Assembly: GCA_046295455.1 (NCBI GenBank)
Contig: JBKBNI010000001.1
Location: 248,001-312,000, forward strand
Direction of reading: 5' to 3'
From: Thermaurantimonas sp046295455
GTDB taxonomy: Bacteria > Bacteroidota > Bacteroidia > Flavobacteriales > Schleiferiaceae
DNA: 64,000 bases
In this document: in pieces, positions 44,188-53,314 of the stretch
Layout: each line of letters opens with the position of its first letter
Numbering within the stretch: the stretch's first letter is position 1
Program-made: the position numbers and the translations under genes
The notes under the pieces: model-generated
Told to the model about the DNA's origin: nothing
Databases searched by the model: none
The model's input: only the letters and a program-made list of their open reading frames with translations

Positions 44188-44658
44188 TTAAACTTTAAAA
44201 TGAGCAAATGCTTTGTTGGCCTCGGCCATTTTGTGCGTGTCTACTCTCTTCTTTACAGCTGCGCCTTCTTCCTTTGCTGCTGCAAGTATTTCGTTAGCAA
44301 GCCTCATCGCCATTGTTTTCTCATTTCTCTTCCTGGAATAGAGGATAAGCCACTTGATCGCCAAAGAGATTTTTCTGTCCGGACGTATTGGAACAGGAAT
44401 CTGAAAGTTTGCACCACCCACTCTTCTGCTTCTGACCTCTACGTGTGGCATGACATTGGTCAACGCTTGCTTCCACACTTCAATCCCATTGGGCTTTTCA
44501 GATTTGCGCTGAACTATGTCGATGGCTTCATAAAAGATCTTGAATGCTTTTTCTTTTTTGCCCTCGTGCATTAGATTATTTACAAATCTTGTAACCAATT
44601 GGTCTCCATATATTGGATCAGGAAGTAAAATTCTTTTTTTAGCTCTACCTTTTCTCAT
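44188..44658 (-). CDS. rpsG: Ribosomal protein S7
   Basis: 156 residues. Head-nucleating protein at the mRNA exit channel. RKGRAKKRILLPDPIYGDQL start and GGANFQIPVPIRPDRKISLA are typical. Follows rpsL by 15 bp. Confidence 0.97.
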   Translation of the reverse strand: MRKGRAKKRILLPDPIYGDQLVTRFVNNLMHEGKKEKAFKIFYEAIDIVQRKSEKPNGIEVWKQALTNVMPHVEVRSRRVGGANFQIPVPIRPDRKISLAIKWLILYSRKRNEKTMAMRLANEILAAAKEEGAAVKKRVDTHKMAEANKAFAHFKV

Positions 44659-44673
44659 TCTTGTATGCTATGT

Positions 44674-45090
44674 TTATTTTTTACCTTTTCCTTTGGTTGT
44701 CGGAGCAGCTGCTGCGCCTTTTTTGGGACGTTTAGCTCCATATTTACTTCTTCTTTGCCTGCGGCCTTCTACTCCAGCAGTATCTAATGCACCACGCACT
44801 ATATGATACCTTACACCGGGCAGATCTTTTACCCGGCCACCTCTTACCAGCACGATGGAGTGTTCCTGAAGATTATGACCTTCACCTGGGATATATGCGT
44901 TTACCTCATTTCCATTGGTGAGCCTTACGCGGGCAACCTTCCTCATTGCTGAGTTTGGTTTCTTTGGGGTAGTGGTATACACACGTGTACATACCCCTCT
45001 TCTCTGTGGACAAGCTGTCAAAGCAATCGACTTGCTTTTCTTATTAATCTTGGTTCTTCCTTTTCTAACCAGTTGTTGGATAGTTGGCAT
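44674..45090 (-). CDS. rpsL: Ribosomal protein S12
   Basis: 138 residues. Decoding-centre protein. The residues tied to streptomycin response are wild type: K43 in TTTPKKPNSA (41-48 region) and K88 in GGRVKDLPGV. The C-terminus has a Lys/Ala-rich extension of ~14 residues. First gene of the cluster, ~55-60 bases downstream of the predicted transcription start. Confidence 0.97.
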   Translation of the reverse strand: MPTIQQLVRKGRTKINKKSKSIALTACPQRRGVCTRVYTTTPKKPNSAMRKVARVRLTNGNEVNAYIPGEGHNLQEHSIVLVRGGRVKDLPGVRYHIVRGALDTAGVEGRRQRRSKYGAKRPKKGAAAAPTTKGKGKK

Positions 45091-45151
45091 ATGGTTGCAA
45101 AAAATAAATTTCTTGTTTTACAATAAAATATACCCCTAATATTTGGGGCTG

Positions 45152-45181
45152 CAAATGTACATAAATTTTTTTGCTGACAAA
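45152..45181 (-). promoter_or_regulatory. Promoter of the str-S10-spc-alpha cluster
   Basis: On the minus strand a TTTG (45178-45181) is followed after 18 bp by TACATTTG (45152-45159), a full consensus -7 box. Spacing equals that of the carA promoter. The leader to the rpsL ATG would contain a small CCCC/GGGG hairpin at 45134-45149, a possible regulatory structure. Confidence 0.65.
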
Positions 45182-45315
45182 TAGATGCTTACCCTTTTTT
45201 TATCCCCCGGTTTTTCGCCAGCCGCCTACGTGTTGTTTTACGGCTCTTAAAGCGCCTTTTTTACCTTATATTGGAAAGAAATGATTTGTTTTTTATATCT
45301 TCATTAACACCTTGC

Positions 45316-46500
45316 TTACCAAAAGATGCTCACAATTTCATCTTGAATTGATTTGTTTACGGCTATAGCCATAGCTACGGAAATTACCAAACCAATGAGC
45401 GCAAAAAAGACATCTCTTCCGATCAATTTTAGAACCAAAGGAAGTTTTTTCTGCTTGATAGAGGTGTACTTTGGTGAGATATTCATAGAGATCTCTCTGC
45501 CAGCAAGTAACCCGAGAAATACCCATGTAGTACTCATAGGTATATTACTTAAATTCTGAAAAAACAATAAGATCAGTGCATAAATAAAGTCAATAACAGT
45601 CGCACCTCTTACATCTTTAACGGCAGATTTTTCATTAATAATATTCTGAATTCGACCGCCTCTGAAGTACAACAACAATCCTATTCCGAAGAAAATATAA
45701 CCTACAAATGCTATAAACTCAAACAGAGACAAACTCCTTGGAAGAAATACAGCAATATTTGCAGCATCCTGCATCAACCAGACAGACCACAAAGTGCCTG
45801 ATGTAATCCATTGAATCGCAGTCCAAATCAACTTTGGCTTCCCTTTATTAAGATTATTTATAGGTGCTGCAAAAGCAAACCATACAATAAGTGAAACCAC
45901 GAAGGCTATGATATATCCTGAAAGGCTCTTCTGCATCACACCCAAAATGCCTGCACTTGAGGCGGAAAAAGTACTTAATAGCAGAAATGTCGTGGATACC
46001 GGCATTCTTAGTCTTGTAAGGATCAAAAGGACTAATGGCGCGGCTAATTGCAGAAAAGTGAAGGATTCGGGGGCTTTATCGAATCCTTTGGACTGCAAAC
46101 GTTGAAAAGAGACATCACCTCCATTGACAATCCAACCAAATGTCATGGTGCCCAGAAAAATTCCGCCGATAAACAGCCATAGAATCCACCATTTTTTATC
46201 TGAGTTAGATGACAAAAATGTTCCGATGGTCTGAATAGAGTCGTTGGCTATTGCACTGTAGCCCGCATAGGCAAAACCAAGCCACATAGCTATCTTTGGA
46301 TAAGGGTAAAAAATCCCTGTAATAATAAAAAAGATGATAATTGATTGTAAAAACGATCTTTCTTTCCAGAGGAAAAGTCGTAAAATTCTGTAGCGTCGTC
46401 CTATTAATATAGAACTGAAATCCAGATTAAACAGATCAAATTTCAAATCAGCCTTTTTCGACCCGCTTGGTCTGGACTTTTTAGACTTGCCATTCGGCAT
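45316..46500 (-). CDS. Divergent PiT-family (inorganic phosphate) transporter-like protein
   Basis: 394 residues with about eight to ten membrane segments and a basic, probably cytoplasmic N-terminus (Lys/Ser/Arg rich, ~1-25). Two internally repeated halves each have an IANDSIQTIGTF / QDAANIAVFLPR element and a MPVSTTFLLLS / IPMSTTWVFLG element, corresponding to the GANDxAN and PxSTT signatures of the PiT phosphate permeases, but clearly diverged. Phosphate (or sulphate) transport is an inference from these. It lies 58 bp downstream of the UbiA gene and may be its cotranscribed neighbour. Confidence 0.65.
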   Translation of the reverse strand: MPNGKSKKSRPSGSKKADLKFDLFNLDFSSILIGRRYRILRLFLWKERSFLQSIIIFFIITGIFYPYPKIAMWLGFAYAGYSAIANDSIQTIGTFLSSNSDKKWWILWLFIGGIFLGTMTFGWIVNGGDVSFQRLQSKGFDKAPESFTFLQLAAPLVLLILTRLRMPVSTTFLLLSTFSASSAGILGVMQKSLSGYIIAFVVSLIVWFAFAAPINNLNKGKPKLIWTAIQWITSGTLWSVWLMQDAANIAVFLPRSLSLFEFIAFVGYIFFGIGLLLYFRGGRIQNIINEKSAVKDVRGATVIDFIYALILLFFQNLSNIPMSTTWVFLGLLAGREISMNISPKYTSIKQKKLPLVLKLIGRDVFFALIGLVISVAMAIAVNKSIQDEIVSIFW

Positions 46501-46558
46501 AAAACAAAATTTCTATGGGGCGAATTTATTTTCGATATAGTTTCTTGAATGTTAAGTT

Positions 46559-47482
46559 TTATTCTACCAATTGCCAATCCGATTCTATGGCTAAGAATAA
46601 AATTCCTACAACTATCAAAACTTTAAACACATGGTGACAAAAAGTAATGTAACTGCTGACTTTTGGCCGGAAGCTCAATGCATACATCCCAAAAAGCACC
46701 GTACTTACTGCAATGCAATAGACAAATACACTTTGTAATTTGCCATAAAGCAGAATTGCAAAAGCAAGAAAGAGAATCGCATCTGCCGCCATGATCCACC
46801 TTAGAAATACAAATGCATTAAGTTTACCGAGTAGTACAGGCAATGTGCGGTACCCGGCAATCAGGTCACCGCGATGCGACTCAAGGTCTTTTATCAACTC
46901 GCGTACATACAGCAGGCTCCAAATGAGAAGCGTGTAAAAGAGTACGTATTCGTTGTGAAGATTGTAATAGATAAAAACTGAAAAAAAGGGATATACTGCT
47001 AAGGAACTGGCCATAAGATTTCCTGCAATTGATTTTTTTTTTGCTTTATGAGAATAAAACCAGAGCAATAAGACGAAAACAAAATAATACAGAAAAGCCC
47101 TAAACGATACTACCACAGACAATCCCAAAGCAATAAAATTTAAAAGGATATATAATCGAACCAACAAATCATTGTTGACATACGCCTCGAAAAGCGTCCG
47201 GTTTGGTCGGTTTATAAAGTCCTTCTCCCGGTCATAAAAATTATTGATAAGATATCCTCCTGAGACTGCCAAAATTCCGCATATGATGATTATATGCATC
47301 ACCCAGTCCCGGATGACTTCTCTCCAAGAGTCCGGTTCGTTTAAGACAAAAAAGACGGCCAGATATTGTGATAAAGCGAGAATAAAAATGTTTTGCCAAC
47401 GCACATGGCTCAGCAAAGCAAGTATTTTAAGAACATATGGATTCCTAAACGAATTTGTTTTTTTGGAATCCAAGGGATGCAT
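46559..47482 (-). CDS. UbiA-family prenyltransferase (geranylgeranylglyceryl-phosphate type)
   Basis: 307 residues, seven to nine membrane helices. First Asp-rich motif N80-xxx-D84-xxx-D88 in YLINNFYDREKD; second motif in IKDLESHRGDLIAGYRTLP. The pattern fits UbiA-superfamily prenyltransferases that transfer a geranylgeranyl group, and its neighbours are mevalonate-pathway genes, so the (di)geranylgeranylglyceryl-phosphate group is the best guess. It could also be a quinone or heme prenyltransferase. Its ATG overlaps the stop of the GHMP kinase gene (TAATG). Confidence 0.75.
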   Translation of the reverse strand: MHPLDSKKTNSFRNPYVLKILALLSHVRWQNIFILALSQYLAVFFVLNEPDSWREVIRDWVMHIIIICGILAVSGGYLINNFYDREKDFINRPNRTLFEAYVNNDLLVRLYILLNFIALGLSVVVSFRAFLYYFVFVLLLWFYSHKAKKKSIAGNLMASSLAVYPFFSVFIYYNLHNEYVLFYTLLIWSLLYVRELIKDLESHRGDLIAGYRTLPVLLGKLNAFVFLRWIMAADAILFLAFAILLYGKLQSVFVYCIAVSTVLFGMYALSFRPKVSSYITFCHHVFKVLIVVGILFLAIESDWQLVE

Positions 47483-48429
47483 TACAGTCTAAAAATAATC
47501 TCAGGTTTATACGGAGCGAGAGTTTTATATGCCTTTTCGTAATCGGGAGCAAATCCGAGAACGAAACCACCTCCACCACTGCCGCACAACTTTAAATAAT
47601 ATTCGTTAGTAGAAAGTCCTTTTTTCCAGAGATCGATGAGGTTTTCGGGAATCATGGGGTTAAAATGGGTTAAAACCCATCCGGATAGCTTTTTGAGGTT
47701 TTTGAAAAAGACTTTGATATCCCCGTTCAGAAATGCTTCGATGCAGGCATCGTTGTACTTGATAAATTGGTCTTTGAGGAGTTTCCTGAAGCCTTCATTT
47801 TTCATCTTTTCCATAAATATGGAAACCATGGATTGGGTTTTCCCGGGTATTCCGCTGTTGATTAGGAATATAGCCGAATTGCCCGTGCCTGAGGATTCCG
47901 GAAGCCGTATAGGATTCAGGCTATTGCTGGAACTCAACAAAACCGGAATTTTCAGATAGCAGATCAATGGGTCCATGCCGCTGCTCTTGCCATGAAAGTA
48001 GCTTTCCATCACGGAAAGTTGTTTCTTTAGCAGTGGAAGATTTTCCTGGCTGAGTGTGGTTTCAGGATCTATTTTGTTTATGGCGTAGTTATCATATACA
48101 GCAGCTACCAACGCTCCCGAACTACCAACTCCAAAACCTTGAGGTATGGATGAGTCAAAAAACAAACCTTTTTTTATATCGCTCTCCAGGCGAACAAAAT
48201 CAAATCGTGTAAAAAACTCACTGTTGACCTCTAGTAACTGTAAATACTTCAGATATTCCGCAATGTGGCGATTCGATTCTTTTTGCTCCGGTGTCTCGCG
48301 TCCAGGAATCATAAAACCAAAACTCCCGTAGAAATAGTCAAAAGGAATCGAGAGCGCATTGGAATTGTTTATAATTCCATATTCACCGAAGAGAAGAATT
48401 TTTGCATAATACAAAGGCGAGGTGCTCAT
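47482..48429 (-). CDS. GHMP kinase, mevalonate kinase-like
   Basis: 315 residues. YAKILLFGEYGIINNSNALSI near the N-terminus and PQGFGVGSSGALVAAVYDN (ATP-binding loop) are GHMP kinase motifs; CGSGGGGFVLGF is the C-terminal motif 3. Genomic position next to mvaD supports mevalonate (or phosphomevalonate) phosphorylation. Overlaps mvaD by one base in a TAATG arrangement. Confidence 0.8.
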   Translation of the reverse strand: MSTSPLYYAKILLFGEYGIINNSNALSIPFDYFYGSFGFMIPGRETPEQKESNRHIAEYLKYLQLLEVNSEFFTRFDFVRLESDIKKGLFFDSSIPQGFGVGSSGALVAAVYDNYAINKIDPETTLSQENLPLLKKQLSVMESYFHGKSSGMDPLICYLKIPVLLSSSNSLNPIRLPESSGTGNSAIFLINSGIPGKTQSMVSIFMEKMKNEGFRKLLKDQFIKYNDACIEAFLNGDIKVFFKNLKKLSGWVLTHFNPMIPENLIDLWKKGLSTNEYYLKLCGSGGGGFVLGFAPDYEKAYKTLAPYKPEIIFRL

Positions 48430-49472
48430 TACGGATGTGGGTTAGTGTGTTTGTAAGGACCTTTCCCGATAAAATCTTTGAGTACAGAATTTTGTTCGCA
48501 AAGGTATTGTATTTCAGGTAATAATTGGTTTTCTACAGCAGCGAGTGCTGATTTGTCAAACACAAGGTGCAGATTAGCCCCGGCATCGAGGGTGAATCCC
48601 ACATTTTGACCGGTGTCATCTCTGAACCGCCAGATGTATGAAATCACTTCGAGCGTCTTAGGTTTCATCAGGATGAAGGGAGGATTGGAGGTCATCATCA
48701 TCGCGTGAAGGGTAAGTGCCTCTGACTCCATAAGAGATATAAAGGCCCTCCAATCACCGGATCTTAAAATTTCCTTCAATGCAATTGTGTTGTGTCTTCC
48801 CTGATCAAATCGCTGTTTTGCATATGGATGTCCATTCATCATGGAGTGCCCCTCGGTGCTAGAGACTATTTTCTTGCCAGAATCAAGAATAAGTATGTAA
48901 TCAAAAATAGTCTGAAATTGCTCATGTACGGCTCCGACCGAAATGGCATGATCGTCTGAACCCTCTCCATCATCGGATTTTCCCCACTGGACAAACCCTC
49001 CGTAAATGCTTCTGCAAGCGCTTCCTGAGCCAAGTCGTGCTGCATAAGACGCCTTCTGCTTTCGAAATTCCTGAGGGTCAATATATGTGGTGTGAATATC
49101 TTCAATGCAACATGCCAGGGCCGCCATGCCACTGGCAGAGGAGGCAATACCTGAACTGTGGGGAAACGTATTGGCTGTCTCTATCTTCAGATATTTTCCG
49201 CGCAACCAGGGGTAGTCATCGATTACAGACAATAGAAATTTATGGATTTTGGGAACAAAGTCTTCCTTTTTTTCACCTGAAAACCAGACTTCTACATGAG
49301 GCGCTCCAGATTTTTCTCCCTCCTTCTCTTCCACGGTGAGCTGAGTGTCGGTATGCGAATTGGTCAGAGTGAAGCTCAACGAAGGATTGGCTGGTCGTTG
49401 GTTTTCAAACTTACCCCAATACTTTACGATTGCAATATTGCTTGGCGCAATCCATCTTGTGGTATAAGACAT
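48429..49472 (-). CDS. mvaD: Diphosphomevalonate decarboxylase
   Basis: 347 residues. Converts mevalonate diphosphate to isopentenyl diphosphate, consuming ATP. NIAIVKYWGKFENQRPANPS matches the family's N-terminal signature, FPHSSGIASSASGMAALA is the ATP-binding loop, and FTLDAGANLHLVF contains the catalytic Asp. Sits 10 bp after the metallophosphatase stop. Presence with a mevalonate kinase-like gene indicates a mevalonate route rather than only the MEP route. Confidence 0.92.
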   Translation of the reverse strand: MSYTTRWIAPSNIAIVKYWGKFENQRPANPSLSFTLTNSHTDTQLTVEEKEGEKSGAPHVEVWFSGEKKEDFVPKIHKFLLSVIDDYPWLRGKYLKIETANTFPHSSGIASSASGMAALACCIEDIHTTYIDPQEFRKQKASYAARLGSGSACRSIYGGFVQWGKSDDGEGSDDHAISVGAVHEQFQTIFDYILILDSGKKIVSSTEGHSMMNGHPYAKQRFDQGRHNTIALKEILRSGDWRAFISLMESEALTLHAMMMTSNPPFILMKPKTLEVISYIWRFRDDTGQNVGFTLDAGANLHLVFDKSALAAVENQLLPEIQYLCEQNSVLKDFIGKGPYKHTNPHP

Positions 49473-49482
49473 ATCTTGTGTT

Positions 49483-50181
49483 TTAAAAAAACTTTAGCGA
49501 ATCTGTCGCTGAGGTTAAACCGGGAATATTTTGGACAGTCAGATCTCTTGGGTCTGTTTCTTGGGTAATCACTTCCAAAAGCTGGCCGGTGTAGGTAACT
49601 CGCACGGCACTTAGTCCCAACCCCAGATACGCTCCTGTGTCGATGTGCCAGGCATTCTCACGGGGTATATAGGTGGGTTTGCCCAAAGGCTGGACGACAT
49701 GACCTGTGATTTGAAGATTTGACAGCTGCCTTAAGGGTTCTCTGTTTATTAGGACGTTAGACTCAGAAAATGGATTAAACGGGTCAGTAGCAGAGCGTGA
49801 CACTCCGGCATGGGTGATTAGGATGTCTCTGTTCTCCCACTTAATAGGTAGGTTTTTCAGCCAGTTTTTTACCTTATTAAGCTCAAGTTTGGGATGGATT
49901 TTTATTTGCTGATACGTATCACGGTTGATAAGGTTAAAGGTTCCTGATCTAAGTGAATCGAGAAACATCTGCTCATGATTGCCCCTCAGAAAATAGACAA
50001 GATAAGGGTACTTGGAAATAAGCTTGAGGGCATACCGAAGCACTTTGGCTGAATGTGGTCCCTTATTTATAAAATCGCCTAACTGTATTAAAAAGTCTGT
50101 GTCAGGATTCCAGTGCCTGGTTACCAAGTTTTTGAAGGTGTAATGACACCCGTGTACATCCCCTACAACAAACAGATTCAT
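49483..50181 (-). CDS. Calcineurin-like metallophosphatase
   Basis: 232 residues. The order of motifs GDVHG (7-11), GDFINKGP (~35-42), and RGNHE (~66-70) identifies a metallophosphoesterase of the Ser/Thr protein phosphatase / diadenosine tetraphosphatase group. Substrate unknown. It lies 33 bp after dnaN and 10 bp before mvaD, so it may be part of one long unit. Confidence 0.8.
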   Translation of the reverse strand: MNLFVVGDVHGCHYTFKNLVTRHWNPDTDFLIQLGDFINKGPHSAKVLRYALKLISKYPYLVYFLRGNHEQMFLDSLRSGTFNLINRDTYQQIKIHPKLELNKVKNWLKNLPIKWENRDILITHAGVSRSATDPFNPFSESNVLINREPLRQLSNLQITGHVVQPLGKPTYIPRENAWHIDTGAYLGLGLSAVRVTYTGQLLEVITQETDPRDLTVQNIPGLTSATDSLKFF

Positions 50182-50214
50182 ACAATCTTAAAACCTGAAT
50201 TTCAGGTTATTGTT

Positions 50215-51330
50215 TCAGGCAATCATGACAGGCATGACGAGCATGAGTACATCTTCGCTCTCACTGAGACCGTCTTCTGCAAAGAGCAAGCAGGGCTTTG
50301 AATAGGAGGAAAATTCCATTCGCACATATTCGGATTCGTAATTCGAAAGTATCTCAATCAGATTTTTTGAATTGAAGCCTATGGTCATGTCAGAACCAGA
50401 GTATTCACACGGAAGATTTTCTTCGGCCTTATTAGATAGTTCGATGTCTTCGGCGGAGACGGATAGCATATTTCCGGATATGGCCACCTTGATGAGGTTT
50501 GAGGATTTGCTGGCGATGATCGAAATCCTCTTTATGGCAGAAAGAAGAGTATTTCGCGCTATACGGAGCACATTGGGGTTGTCTTTCGGAATTACATTTT
50601 CGTAAGGTGGATATCTGCCTTCGATTAGTTTAGCAATAAATGTTTGATTTTCAGTAATAAACTTCACATTTGTACCATTGGAACGGATATCCACCGATTC
50701 GGCATCGCTCAGCAAGGATTTCAGAATATTTAATGCTTTTTTTGGGACGATGAATTCATTAGTTTCTGTGCTTACGATGTCTGTTCTTTTGTATTTGGAG
50801 AGTTTGTGGCCATCTGTGGCTACAAAGGCGCATCCGCTGGTAGTCAGTTGAAAAAACACTCCCATGAGCGTAATTCTTATTTCATCATTTCCGGTGGCAA
50901 AAATGGTTTTGGAGAGGGCTGTAGACAGGACTTCTGCCGGCATGCTGACTCCAGCCTCGGCCTGCACGTCTCGCATTCTCGGATATTCTCGAGCATCAAT
51001 TACAGCTAGAGAGGCTTTTCCGGTCTCATAAATGATCTCCAGTATGTTCTGATCTTCCTTAAGACTCAGGGTAATAGGCTGGTCGGGTAAGCTCTTGATC
51101 AGATCTAAGAACGTACGGCCAAATACACAAAAGGATCCTTTAGACTCTGATTCTACTTCTACGATGGACGTCAATAATGATTGGGTATCCGTTGCGGTAA
51201 TTTTCAGTTTGCTGTCCTCGAGTTCAAGTAAAAAATATTGAGAAAATTGAATGGTCGGGCTGTTGGAGAGAAGGCTTGCAGAACTTTGAAGGTATTTCAA
51301 TAAGTTATTGCTGCTTACTATAAATTTCAT
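50215..51330 (-). CDS. dnaN: DNA polymerase III beta subunit (sliding clamp)
   Basis: 371 residues, normal length. KFIVSSNNLLKYLQSSASLL start, RGYP-like EYPRMRD and the C-terminal VLMLVMPVMIA match the clamp fold (three repeats). It tethers the replicative polymerase to DNA. dnaA is not next to it here. A promoter-like box lies 24-31 bp upstream. Confidence 0.95.
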   Translation of the reverse strand: MKFIVSSNNLLKYLQSSASLLSNSPTIQFSQYFLLELEDSKLKITATDTQSLLTSIVEVESESKGSFCVFGRTFLDLIKSLPDQPITLSLKEDQNILEIIYETGKASLAVIDAREYPRMRDVQAEAGVSMPAEVLSTALSKTIFATGNDEIRITLMGVFFQLTTSGCAFVATDGHKLSKYKRTDIVSTETNEFIVPKKALNILKSLLSDAESVDIRSNGTNVKFITENQTFIAKLIEGRYPPYENVIPKDNPNVLRIARNTLLSAIKRISIIASKSSNLIKVAISGNMLSVSAEDIELSNKAEENLPCEYSGSDMTIGFNSKNLIEILSNYESEYVRMEFSSYSKPCLLFAEDGLSESEDVLMLVMPVMIA

Positions 51331-51353
51331 TGCCGATGTTTATTTTAAGACGA

Positions 51354-51361
51354 CAAAAGTA
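51354..51361 (-). promoter_or_regulatory. -7 box (TACTTTTG) for dnaN
   Basis: On the minus strand TACTTTTG matches TAnnTTTG, 24 bp before the dnaN ATG; TTC instead of TTG is found at the expected -33 position. Confidence 0.35.
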
Positions 51362-51396
51362 TGCTCTTTTTGTAAAAAGGAATTTTTTGGTTTGAA

Positions 51397-52089
51397 TTAT
51401 TGCTTTGAATCTTGTTGTGATTCAATCAATCCATCTCTGAGCCGGACTACCCTGCGGGCGCGACGGGCGATGTCTTCTTCATGGGTTACAAGGATGATGG
51501 TATTGCCCTGTAGGTGGATCTGATCAAAAAGTTCCATGATGTCATAAGAGGTTTTTGTGTCGAGGTTTCCTGTGGGTTCGTCGGCCAGTATGATCGAAGG
51601 ATTGTTTACCAAGGCCCGGGCAATGGCTACGCGTTGGCGTTGTCCACCGGATAGTTGATTGGGCTTATGATCCATTCGGTCGCTTAATCCCACTTTGATC
51701 AAGACCTCTCTGGCTTTTTCAAGTCTTTCGGATTTTGGAACTCCTGAATATATCAGAGGCTGACTTACATTTTCTAAAGCGGTGACGCGCGGCAGCAGGT
51801 TGAATGTCTGAAAGACAAAGCCGATTTCCTTGTTCCGAATGCGGGCAAGCTGGTCATCGTCCATTCTGCTTACGTCCTTGCCATTGAGGATATAGTCGCC
51901 GGAAGTTGGGGTATCGAGACATCCGATGATGTTCATCAGAGTAGATTTTCCGCTGCCCGAAGGTCCCATCAAAGCAGTATATTCGTTTCTGTCAATTGTG
52001 AGATCTATCCCTCTTAGCGCTTCTACAATAGTGCCGCCCATTTTAAACTGTCGTTTGATCTGCCGGAGCTGTATGACGGGGTCTTTCAT
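51397..52089 (-). CDS. ABC transporter ATP-binding protein, MacB/LolD-type
   Basis: 230 residues. Walker A GPSGSGKS near 41-48, signature LSGGQRQRVAIARAL, Walker B IILADEPTGNLD, H-loop VTHEED. The GTIVEALRGIDL start and overall length match the MacB/LolD/FtsE group that works with FtsX-like permeases in lipoprotein or peptide export. No permease gene is adjacent. It is 34 bp downstream of the C1 peptidase gene. Confidence 0.9.
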   Translation of the reverse strand: MKDPVIQLRQIKRQFKMGGTIVEALRGIDLTIDRNEYTALMGPSGSGKSTLMNIIGCLDTPTSGDYILNGKDVSRMDDDQLARIRNKEIGFVFQTFNLLPRVTALENVSQPLIYSGVPKSERLEKAREVLIKVGLSDRMDHKPNQLSGGQRQRVAIARALVNNPSIILADEPTGNLDTKTSYDIMELFDQIHLQGNTIILVTHEEDIARRARRVVRLRDGLIESQQDSKQ

Positions 52090-52123
52090 CGGATGTAGCC
52101 GGATGTTTTATATGGATAAAAAT

Positions 52124-53314
52124 TTATAGCCCAAGTTTAGAGCGTATATCGCGGGGTAATGCGTCTTTATGAAGTAGTAAAGCAATGGTTTTGTATCGCA
52201 CAAAAGCTTCAGATGCCATTATGTAGCCGCTGCGGTGAGCATTGGGAATTTCACCCCAACTGTTTTTTGTGATGTAATAGATAGTACCCTTTTGGTCGCG
52301 AGCCATGCCTGTAATGTGCATTCCGTGATCGTCTGTGGTCTCAAAATTTTCAAATGCTTGCTGACGCTCCTCCTGTGTGACGATTCGCTCCTTTTTCGGG
52401 CCATCAAACATTGTTTTTCGCTCTTCATCGGTCATTTGTTCATATGGTTTTTCTGGTATTATGGCGATTCCGTTTTTTATGGAAAAACCTTTTTCACTGA
52501 CGTCTGTAGCCCAGCCCACTGTGAATCCATTGTCAATGGCATGGCGAAGTGCTCGCATCATGTCATCCAAGGGCAAATTGTAGCTTTCGCCCCAGGCCCA
52601 GTTGTCCGGAACTTCAACATACATTGCCTTGTAAAAAGGAGCATGTGTAAAAGAGGTGATCTGAATGTAGTCGTCCGGGTTAAGTTTCAGATAATCTGAC
52701 ACAAATGACCTCGGTGTGTATCTTCGTCCTTCCCACATAAATTCAGAAGGATACTTGCCCAGATATGCGGAAAGAATGTTTTCATAGGCAGACATCCATG
52801 CCGTGGAGAGACGCCCATTGGGGTTTTTTACAATAGCATCTAAAAAAGCTTTTAAGACGGATTCGAGTTCGGAGTGTTTGTTCTTCTCCTCTCCGTATTC
52901 CAAACCCTGGTAGACCGTAGCTGGTACAACTCCATATTTTTTCATGACATACAATACATCCGGAAGTTGACCACCTTGTCCAAAATTGAGATGCCCCTGC
53001 ATACGCACGTATTTGATCCCCTTATCTAGATATACCTGGCGGACGGTGAACATTTCTGAAATATCCACTACTGGTCTTTTCAGACGCCTCAGTTCGCTTT
53101 CGATAAAAGAAGTAGCCGAATAACTCCAACAAGTGCCTGATGATGCCTGATCCTTGACCGGAAGCACATGGTGATCTTTTAAAATGGTAAACTCAAACTT
53201 TTGCTCTGCATCTTGCTGACCGTGACCTTTAACCTTTTGTATCAGATCATCCTGGGCCTTCAATCCAAACGCCCAGACGACAGCCAGCGAAAAAAGAACA
53301 ACCTTTCTATTCAT
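52124..53314 (-). CDS. Secreted C1-family cysteine peptidase (aminopeptidase C-like)
   Basis: 396 residues from ATG 53314; a TTG three codons upstream is in frame but less likely. A signal peptide (MNRKVVLFSLAVVWAFG, cleaved near LKAQ) precedes the papain-like core. Catalytic residues: Gln and Cys in VKDQASSGTCWSYSA (Q56, C62 in this numbering), His in DDHGMHITG, Asn in TKNSWGE. It resembles the bleomycin-hydrolase/aminopeptidase C branch, here exported. Probably co-transcribed with the ABC ATPase that follows. Confidence 0.85.
   Translation of the reverse strand: MNRKVVLFSLAVVWAFGLKAQDDLIQKVKGHGQQDAEQKFEFTILKDHHVLPVKDQASSGTCWSYSATSFIESELRRLKRPVVDISEMFTVRQVYLDKGIKYVRMQGHLNFGQGGQLPDVLYVMKKYGVVPATVYQGLEYGEEKNKHSELESVLKAFLDAIVKNPNGRLSTAWMSAYENILSAYLGKYPSEFMWEGRRYTPRSFVSDYLKLNPDDYIQITSFTHAPFYKAMYVEVPDNWAWGESYNLPLDDMMRALRHAIDNGFTVGWATDVSEKGFSIKNGIAIIPEKPYEQMTDEERKTMFDGPKKERIVTQEERQQAFENFETTDDHGMHITGMARDQKGTIYYITKNSWGEIPNAHRSGYIMASEAFVRYKTIALLLHKDALPRDIRSKLGL

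Noticed and set aside
45235..45263. Hairpin followed by a T-run on the plus strand near the rpsL promoter
   Set aside because: No plus-strand gene ends here, and on the minus strand, where the flanking genes lie, there is no T-run.
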